Shown: piece after piece, positions 17,119 through 22,884 of the stretch
Numbering within the stretch: the first letter of the stretch is position 1
How the letters are laid out: the number at the start of each line of letters is the position of its first letter
NCBI GenBank assembly: GCA_033557675.1
Contig: JAWQRM010000421.1
Location: forward strand, 1 to 22,884
DNA from: Coptodactyla brooksi
Taxonomy: Eukaryota; Arthropoda; Insecta; Coleoptera; Scarabaeidae
Direction: 5' to 3'
DNA length: 22,884 nucleotides
The notes under the pieces: generated by a model
Told to the model about the DNA's origin: nothing
Database searches by the model: none
Seen by the model: only the letters and a program-made list of their open reading frames with translations
Translations under genes and position numbers: made by a program

Positions 17119-17654
17119 TAAAATATTCTGACAGCTGACATTGTAAACTATGTGTGAAAATATTTTGTTCGCTTCTGTGCAATCGTTTTCTTTTTGTGCC
17201 TTATGAAACATGGAGAATCAAAAACAGCATTTTCGATACATTTTGCTTTTTTATTACAAAAAAGGTAAAGATGCTGTTCAAGCGAGAAAAGAATTAGTCG
17301 ATGTGTATGGGGAAGATGTATTGACAATGCCAGTGTCAAAACTGGTTTTGCAAGTTTGCAAAATTTTTAGGAGCTCTTTCCAAAATTTTTGGGAGAATAT
17401 TTTTCGGTCTCCACAATATTTTTTAAACGTCAAACCATTACTTCTAATGGTTTGGCATCTAAATGACTTGAATCATTTTTTGCCAGCAAGGATCAGAAGT
17501 TTTATAAAAGCTTGGAATCATGCTAGTGCCAGAAATATGGCAAAAGGTGTTGGACGAAAATTGTGAATACGTAATTGCATAAAATATTTATACTTTCTAA
17601 GAAAAGTGCCTTTCATCTTCACCAAAAAAACAAATTAATTTTCGGACAACCTAA
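17119..17654 (+). mobile_element. Mariner, mellifera type, missing the 5' TIR (copy M4)
   Basis: The right TIR ends at 17654 (reverse complement TTAGGTTGTCCGAAAATTAA), followed by TA (17655-17656). On the left, similarity to M2 starts near ATATTCTGACAGCTGACATT (about 17123-17142); no TIR can be seen upstream, where segment A copy 2 ends near 17052. The 17053-17118 piece is either a degraded mariner 5' end or foreign. The element carries the only mariner N-terminus of this subfamily in the window and a single, non-tandem version of the deletion junction. Confidence 0.87.
17210..17566 (+). pseudogene. Mariner transposase, N-terminus fused to C-terminal remnant (M4)
   Basis: A 118-codon frame opens MENQKQHFRYILLFYYKKGK, then DAVQARKELVDVYGEDVLT, the first helix-turn-helix of mellifera-type transposases (family MENQKEHFRHILLFYFRKGKNAAQA). 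An extra base then breaks CQNWFAKF, and the next codons (LVLQVCKIFRSSFQNFWEN) come from the deletion junction. The second HTH, the first catalytic aspartate and the HQDNARPH block are all gone. The last part, near 17505-17566, encodes the C-terminal MxLPERWQKVLDENCE region only in another frame. No activity is possible, though the DNA-binding first HTH is intact. Confidence 0.88.
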
Positions 17655-17967
17655 TAGTAATTTACTCATATTCAAAATTTACCTTCAATTAATTGATTGG
17701 TGTGCCGAAAGCATTCAAATACAGGCAAACAGACATATAGCCAGGCAAATAAGAAATACCCTCAAATGTTTGCTTTTAGTTACTTCGTATTTTACAAATT
17801 TGTTCAACATGACCTTGGATTTGTTCAACATAACCTTTGGTTTGAATCATTATTAACCGTCTGTGAACATATATTTTTTTTATTCCAAGTACCACACAAT
17901 CTATCTACATTAGTCAATCTTGCGGCACAAGTACAACACAAGACAAGTCTGTGAGATGGCTTTTAGG

Positions 17968-17987
17968 GAGCATTCCTTTGAATGCTC
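17968..17987 (-). repeat. 3' UTR hairpin of the jockey element
   Basis: GAGCATTC (17968-17975) and GAATGCTC (17980-17987) form a perfect 8-bp stem with a CTTT loop, about 90 bases before the poly(A) tract of the element. Its place in the 3' UTR suggests a possible recognition structure for the element's own RT; this is inference. Confidence 0.7.
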
Positions 17988-18084
17988 TCCTTTACAATAC
18001 AACTACTAATTTAAGACTCAAAATTCAATGCTAAATATACAAAATTCAATACTAAATATACAGTATACTACCAATCAAAACCTA

Positions 18085-19425
18085 GTTGGTAAGTCAAATG
18101 GTTTGAACCCCTTTACCCGTCTGGGTCCTTCAGCATGATCCATTAAGTTGTGTGTTAATTTATTAGGATGGTTTCTTACACGCACACTGTATTTAGAATT
18201 ATATCTCATAATCTCTTTTTTTGAGCCCTATATGTTTTCTTTGGTTGAAAATATGCTTTTGCCAAGTTAATTGGCGATCGAGGAAAATTTCCAAGTATTT
18301 GGCATGATCCAAATGAGACAGCTGTTGTCCACAGAGTGAGACAGGTGGACAATTCCCCCCATTGTGGTGAAGATTACTAACACAGACTTGTTGGTATTAG
18401 CGTGCATGCTCCATTGTTTTAACCAGTTTTGGAATCTCTCCAGATTGGTTTGCAGTTTTCTTGATGCCATGTCAGGTTTAAGGTGTGATGCCATGAGCAC
18501 AGTGTCATCGGCACAAGTCGGTGTATATGTTTCTTTTATCGAGGGTAGGTCACCTGTGTACAACAGATACAAGGTTGGGCTCAAAACACTCCCTTGTGGT
18601 ACACCAGGTACGGTGTTGTGCAATGGGGTAAATGCCTCTTTGTGTCTAGCAAAGAACTGTCTGTTTTGTAGATATGACTTGAGCATTTCATATACCTGAT
18701 AAGGAAATTTTTTCTTATTCTTATAAAGCAAGCCCCAAATGCCAAACTTTGTCGAACGCCTAACTTCCTGAAATCATCTGTACCAATCGATGCACCTATT
18801 CCACTGTACCGTGGTTGCTTCTAAAACCAAATTGATGGTCAGGTATTAATTTTCTTTTATGAATTGTTTCCATCGTACGTTTAATCAAAAGCTTTTCAAG
18901 TGCCTTTCGTAGTATGGGTAGCAGGCTTATTGGTCTGTATGAGTGGGCAACTTTCCAAGGACTGGGAAAGTAAGCTATGAGTAAGCCAAAATGATTTAAT
19001 ACCTTTAGTAGTCAGTTCTTGAAGAATTTTACTTGTTATTAAATCAAATCCTGGACTCTTTTTTGGGGTTGTTTCATTATTTATAATGTTTTTGGTTTCG
19101 CTGAATTGTACTTTCCTAATAGGCAGACTCATTTGATATGGAGCAGACATGAAATTATTGATTTCTTCCTGATATTCGTCAGAGAGATCATTGTCGTAGG
19201 GTCTGAATACGTTGACCAGATGTTCAGCAAATAAATCCGCCTTTTCTTGGTCGCTTCTCGCCCATTTACCATTAGGTCCAAGTATAAGAGGGATATGCTG
19301 TTGTAGTCTATTGTTTTTTCTTGTTGCTTTCCACAGGGAATAATCGAATTTTTTAAATTCTTTAGTATCTTTATTTAGTTTTAGATGTTGAAGAACCTAT
19401 AATAAATGTACATTCTTTTCCATTA
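18085..19425 (-). pseudogene. Jockey reverse transcriptase (ORF2 C-terminal two thirds)
   Basis: From high to low coordinate: FDYSLWKATRKNNRLQQHIP, GPNGKWARSDQEKADLFAEH (about 19200-19360), SLPIRKVQF and KKSPGFDLITSKILQELTTKG (about 19000-19130), a frameshift, FPSPWKVAHSYRPISLLPIL (about 18910-18975), LEKLLIKRTMETIHKRKLIP, DHQFGFRSNHGTVE (18790-18900), then the 154-codon frame 18731-18267 with AFTPLHNTVPGVPQGSVLSP, TLYLLYTGDLPS, TPTCADDTVLMASH and LERFQNWLKQWSMHANTNKS. A DRQLTWQKHIFNQRK remnant and a terminal NHPNKLTHNLMDH...DLPTRF stop near 18090 follow. The RT box FADD reads CADD: both aspartates are kept and the phenylalanine is cysteine. Motif A (AFDKVWH, family AFDKVWH) is partly deleted. 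A deletion removes most of the domain after the thumb. Confidence 0.9.
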
Positions 19426-19440
19426 AGTTTAGAATTAAAT

Positions 19441-19780
19441 TTCGGTTGTTTTACAGTTAACAGGTTGTTAAGAAGAATGAGTTAATATAAATCTATACAC
19501 TTCAAAACTGATATCATTAGAAAAAAAGGTTATTATATAAAATTTATGCTCGAAATTTATCGATTTTGCTTGTCAGCTGAGTTGATATATTTTTCGTACG
19601 AATATTCAAAACATGCATTCTAATCACACCTATTACTGAAAATCTATGCTGACTAGGTCATTACTATTACATTACTTATGGCGTAACGGCTATTATTCAC
19701 CATGCGGCTCCTTGTGTAACAGAGACGTTAGTTAACACTTGGTCACTGACCTTAGCATTGATAAATTTCATTCGCTCTCC
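19441..19780. other. Interval without recognised gene
   Basis: About 340 AT-rich bases between the truncated end of the jockey element and the next G+C-richer patch. Nothing recognised. Confidence 0.4.
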
Positions 19781-20320
19781 CAACCAGATCAAGTTTTCGA
19801 TATTCCCCTATTATCTCCCCAGAAATAAAGCGTCACTCCCTGCTCTGGCTAATTTCTCATCTACCCTATCCCTTCAGTGTATACTACATCCCTCTATAAT
19901 TCGTCCGGGGCAACCCCCTCTCTAGATAGTGACGTTTCCATGCCTGCCTTGACGTTTCTCTGCTGTTCGTCCGCTGTTTCTACTGTTTATCGATCATGAG
20001 GAGCCAGGAGGTTCGTCGAACCCTCAACGTACACGTGGTCCGGACTTCCACGTGCCGAACCCGGCCATAGCGGCGTTCCTTACCCTAGATTCAGAACTTG
20101 AACCCAGGTAACCTTTTTCATGGACTGCTGAGCATTCGCCAAATGTTGTGTGTTGTCCCATCGCCCGCTAGGCTACACTTTCGCTTTTTCTGGAACAGAA
20201 AAATTTATTGTTTGAGGGATCGGTATGTTAGGGAATTGCGTGCGAGGGTCGGAATGGAACGCGCCACGGTGATTTCAACGACAACGCAGCCGGAGAGCTA
20301 CTTTTCAACTCATTAAACAA
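19781..20320 (+). other. G+C-richer patch with possible exon and splice donor
   Basis: A C/T-rich lead (19790-19990) is followed by a frame open from about 19950 that reads LLFIDHEEPGGSSNPQRTRG, then PDFHVPNPAIAAFLTLDSEL, EP, ending at CCCAG/GTAACC (junction 20107/20108), a good match to a 5' splice site. A perfect CACGTGG/CCACGTG inverted repeat (20032-20038 and 20048-20054) and a GGTTCG/CGAACC palindrome (20010-20022) lie inside. I recognise no protein family. A 72-codon frame at 20098-20316 crosses the donor and is the less likely reading. It could be a host exon or promoter, or an unknown element. Confidence 0.25.
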
Positions 20321-20830
20321 TATCTTTCTCCTTTATATTCCTTTTCAGGATTCTTACTATACATTGGCAACGTATTACGAAATTGTTCTGAGTTTACAAA
20401 TAAGCCAGACTTGTGATGATACTATATAGCTCAATTGTTCCATCCACCATTACCTTGGTCATTTGATGTTAATGGAAACATTTTTGGGCAGCAACTTTTA
20501 ACTTGTTCTGCTAACTGAGTATGTCTTTCTTGATAGTGTTCTCTGCAATACCTGGTTGAAGGTCGCCATGAATTTTGGCAAGTGATAAGTTTTCCATAAC
20601 GATTAAAATTTCAACTCATACAAACTAAATAATGAACAGATCTTTATCTATTACTCCATTTAGGCCTTTTTGTCTGTATATGCTATGTACTACATCTGGG
20701 TACTTCTTCAGGGAACTAACCCTTGTGAACATCCAGTGCACCAAAGATGTTTTGATTGTTCTCATCTTTAGTGGTGAAGCACATTACTTCTATTGCACAC
20801 GAATTTTAGATATACACAAAAATACCCATT
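20321..20830. other. Interval with faint coding traces on the minus strand
   Basis: On the minus strand around 20440-20590 short open pieces such as YCREHYQERHTQLAEQVKSC are broken by frameshifts. They have coding-like composition but match nothing that I can name. The rest has no recognised content. Confidence 0.25.
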
Positions 20831-20839
20831 GAATTATGT

Positions 20840-21690
20840 TCAAAAGTTATGTCTTTACACAAAATGGGTTCCATTTAACTCAATACAGTTTCTAGCACGA
20901 TGAAGCAATGCATGCATAGAATTTTGTATGTCATCCTTAGGAATGGCCTTTGGCACCATTTTTATGGTGATATATCACGCGAATACGGTGGGTGGTCAAC
21001 GACACACATATTTTTTTAGTCAAAAATTCATGAACTTTTAACGTTTTATGTGGTGGCGCACTATCATGCAATAAAAACAGCTGTTTTCTTGCTGGATATT
21101 CAGGCCTAAGACCACAAACGAGGTAAAACTGCTAAATAGTATTCTTCATTAATAGTTTTACCTTGTAGAATAAATTCCTTGTGGACAATCCCTTGTGAAT
21201 CATAAAAAGTAATCAACACTGTCTTAATTCTTGATTTCTAAAAATGCATTTCTTTTTGGTTTTGACACGCCTTTCGACAGCCACTCTGCAGATTGACGCT
21301 TAGTTTCTGGATAATATTTAAAGCGCCATGTTTCATCACCAGTTATGATTGAATCAAGAAAATCATTTTCAGCAGCTTTAATGAGGTCTTTACGATGCTC
21401 TGCACTAGTAATTTTTTGGTCTTCATTTAAAATATGTGGAACAAAACGTGCGCAAACTTTTCTTTTCCCCAAATCTTGAGTCAAAATTTGGCGAACAGTT
21501 TTTTTGTTTTTAATTCTTCAGCCAATATACTCGCAGTAAAATTTCCGTCGTCAGCAATGATTTCACATAAACTCTGACTTTAGACATACAATCATCACCA
21601 TACACTTCTTTCGTCAATTCGTCAGTCTAAGCATATTTTCTCACAGTTTAAAGCAAAATTTAATATTTGTTCTTTGTTCCATTATATTTT
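20840..21690 (-). pseudogene. Mariner transposase relic, a different subfamily
   Basis: From high to low coordinate: MEQRTNIKFCFKL (about 21680), VYGDDCMSK, IADDGNFTASILAEELKTKK (about 21510-21570), then DLGKRKVCARFVPHILNEDQ (ending near 21420), DFLDSIITGDETWRFKYYPE, TKRQSAEW (about 21285-21370), TVLITFYDSQGIVHKEFILQ, GKTINEEYYLAVLPRL (about 21115-21220), LLHDSAPPHKTLKVHEFLTK (about 21020-21085), DHPPYSRDISP, and IPKDDIQNSMHALLHRARNC with IELNGTHFV to about 20850. First (GDET) and second (HDSAPPH) catalytic aspartates are visible; the third (PCDF in relatives) is lost where frames shift near 20960-20990. The N-terminal HTH region is shortened by about 50 residues. It is non-functional, and no TIRs could be placed. 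Confidence 0.87.
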
Positions 21691-21699
21691 ATGACATCA

Positions 21700-21935
21700 A
21701 CTCAATTTTTACCGTCATTCAAATGACTGTAACTTTGTAACCTGTCATTAGCCATCCGATTAGCATAAACTTGGGTGCATTCGAAAGAGGTGACTTGCAT
21801 CTTTCTAACAATACGCAGTGAGGATATCACTTATGGAATACAATGATTTTTGGCGATATTTTAGAGAATTGTGGAAAATGCTCGGACAGGTCGATTTTTA
21901 TTCTCAAATTTACGTCTCTTGAATTAAGATTTCAA
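21700..21935. other. Interval, probably transposon untranslated sequence
   Basis: No coding. The piece ATGACTGTAACTTTGTAACC (about 21724-21743) resembles leader sequence of mariner-type elements, so part may belong to the mariner upstream of its start codon. Unconfirmed. Confidence 0.3.
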
Positions 21936-22004
21936 TATACAGAGTGATCCATGTATTAGTAGTAATAGATAGGTCATTTTTTTTCAAATGGAACACCCTG
22001 TATA
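21936..22004. mobile_element. Tiny inverted-repeat remnant with TACAGGGTG-type ends
   Basis: TATACAGAGTGATCCA (21936-21951) and, on the opposite strand, TATACAGGGTGTTCCA (21989-22004) match at 14 of 16 positions and enclose 37 bases. The ACAGGGTG...CACCCTGT end type is common in insect DNA transposons. This may be a nearly empty deletion product, or two neighbouring element ends. Confidence 0.55.
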
Positions 22005-22071
22005 TTTTTGTCTTTTTTGGATTCTACTTGATCATCTGATTTCAACAACCTACAACACTTAGGGTTTAATT

Positions 22072-22116
22072 GGTAAAGGTAATGGTTTCAAAGAGTATGA
22101 AACCATTACCTTTATC
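22072..22116. repeat. 19-bp inverted repeat (18 of 19 paired)
   Basis: GGTAAAGGTAATGGTTTCA (22072-22090) and TGAAACCATTACCTTTATC (22098-22116) form a hairpin with a 7-base loop; the single mismatch would be a G-U pair in RNA. It sits at the 5' edge of the transposase relic that follows. Confidence 0.9.
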
Positions 22117-22117
22117 A

Positions 22118-22810
22118 CTTGTATGTGTAGAAGTCAACTGAAAGTTGCGAATCTTTTTAACCAGAATCATCCTGAGTTGTCCAAAATTCATACGCACTTC
22201 AGAGAACTTGGACATGTTAAACCATAAAAAAGGAAGCCTGCTTTTGTAGACGGTGATATAAGTGATATATGCAAAACTTTATCCATACAAAATGATGTTT
22301 ACCCAGGAACTAACAGAAGGCGACCCAAACCGTAGACTGCAGTTCTGCGAAGAAATGATGCAGAAGCTGGACAGAAATGAGGTAGCTCTTGAGAATATTA
22401 TTTTTTCTGATGAATCAACTTTCACGTTGAATGGTGAAGTAAATTAGCAGAACTGTAAATATGGGTCAGAACAGAATCCTCATTGGATGCGTGAGACACA
22501 TACCCAATATCCTGAAAAAGTAAATGTTTGGGCAGGGATTAACGAAATCTTTAGGAATAGTTGGATTGGGCGCAGAGGTACCATTGAATGGCCAGCCAGA
22601 TCACTAGACCTTAACATTTTGGATTTTTTTTCTGTGGGGTTATCTCAAGAGCAAAGTGTAGGTAACAAAACCAAATAACATTGAGAATCTCAAAGATAGA
22701 ATACGCACAGAAATAGACAATATTTCACCTCAAGTTTTAAAGAAAGTTAGACAGGTATTTTACTACAGACTTGTTTTTGTCAAGAAGCCAATGGTGAACA
22801 TTTTGAAAAT
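22118..22810 (+). pseudogene. IS630/Tc1-type transposase with central deletion
   Basis: The order is: SQLKVANLFNQNHPELSKIH, THFRELGHVKP (22135-22226, N-terminal HTH region), YPYKMMFTQELTEGDPNRRL, QFCEEMMQKLDRNEV (22280-22385), IIFSDESTFTLNGEVN with a TAG, QNCKYGSEQNPHWMRETHTQ, YPEKVNVWAGI (to about 22540), then directly NEIFRNSWIGRRGTIEWPAR, SLDLNILDFF (to 22628), and after a frameshift YLKSKV, TKPNNIENLKDRIRTEIDNI, SPQVLKKVRQVFYYRL, stopping near 22814. The first catalytic aspartate (SDES) is kept. The jump from VWAGI to NEIF deletes about 85 residues with the second aspartate (HDGAPPH region). This is the best preserved copy of the family here. The downstream TIR would lie at or beyond the window end. 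Confidence 0.88.
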
Positions 22811-22884
22811 TTAATATGCTAAAGCAAACAACGACTCGCGCTGTAGAAAAAAATTTTTATTTCAAAACTGTTCATTTTCCCTAT

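Larger units (their letters stand above)
17874..19440 (-). mobile_element. Jockey-clade LINE, 5'-truncated, with 3' end
   Basis: The element lies on the minus strand. Its 3' end is marked by AATAAA running into an A-run (plus-strand T-run 17874-17881). The 3' UTR (about 17885-18075) contains a GAGCATTC/GAATGCTC hairpin. Reverse transcriptase coding sequence runs from about 19440 down to 18090. The 5' end (ORF1 and endonuclease) is missing, as expected from incomplete target-primed reverse transcription. I could not find a target-site duplication. Confidence 0.88.

Noticed and set aside
18364..18699. Plus-strand ORF of 111 codons
   Set aside because: It is antisense to the jockey reverse transcriptase frame at 18267-18731.
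20010..20022. GGTTCG/CGAACC as a tRNA B box or tRNA-derived SINE
   Set aside because: No A box at the right distance and no cloverleaf can be drawn around it.
1..22884. A new multi-gene system (defence, toxin-antitoxin, biosynthesis)
   Set aside because: All recognisable proteins are decayed transposon enzymes of known families; no set of co-oriented intact genes exists in the window.

Overview
This window looks like AT-rich, non-coding nuclear DNA of an arthropod, most likely an insect. The evidence is the set of transposon families in it: mellifera-type mariners, IS630/Tc1-type DDE transposases with the HTQYPEKVNVWAG and WIGRRG signatures, a hAT transposase, a jockey-clade LINE and other non-LTR reverse transcriptases. 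Order or species cannot be set from the sequence. I find no complete host gene, rRNA, tRNA or CRISPR array. Every protein I can identify belongs to a transposable element, and every copy is broken by stops, frameshifts or deletions.

Layout. 1-453: 3' half of a mariner cut by the window edge. 454-1349: unassigned, with several palindromes. 1352-2124: a complete but internally deleted mariner with TIRs and a TA duplication. About 2830-3200 (minus): IS630-type transposase relic. About 3400-4060 (minus): C-terminal part of a LINE reverse transcriptase. 4608-4869: possible solo LTR. 5330-5670: G+C-richer patch of unknown nature. 5680-7770: AT-rich, no gene. 7771-8287: hAT relic. 8440-8630 (minus): a hammerhead-ribozyme-like fold, probably a Penelope-like element scrap. 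8649-9110: second IS630-type relic. 9110-9534 (minus): probable LINE ORF1. 9887-10424: long inverted-repeat MITE with TA ends. 10610-10860: second G+C-richer patch. 11602-11702 and 12613-12713: a 101-bp direct repeat bracketing a LINE RT fragment (about 12050-12590, minus). 12712-13197: another DDE_3-type transposase relic. 13588-13631: microsatellite. 13640-15770: AT-rich, no gene. 15771-17654: a duplicated module, unique segment plus mariner, twice in tandem. 17874-19440 (minus): 5'-truncated jockey element with its 3' end. 19780-20320: third G+C-richer patch with a possible exon. About 20840-21690 (minus): second mariner subfamily. 21936-22004: tiny inverted-repeat remnant. 22118-22810: best preserved IS630-type transposase, with the middle deleted.

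The genes do not form a working system; the window is a record of repeated insertion and decay. The most unusual points are a mariner deletion derivative whose deletion junction has itself become a tandem repeat in several copies, the tandem duplication of a unique-segment-plus-mariner module, the hammerhead-like fold, and several perfect short hairpins not explained by any recognised element.
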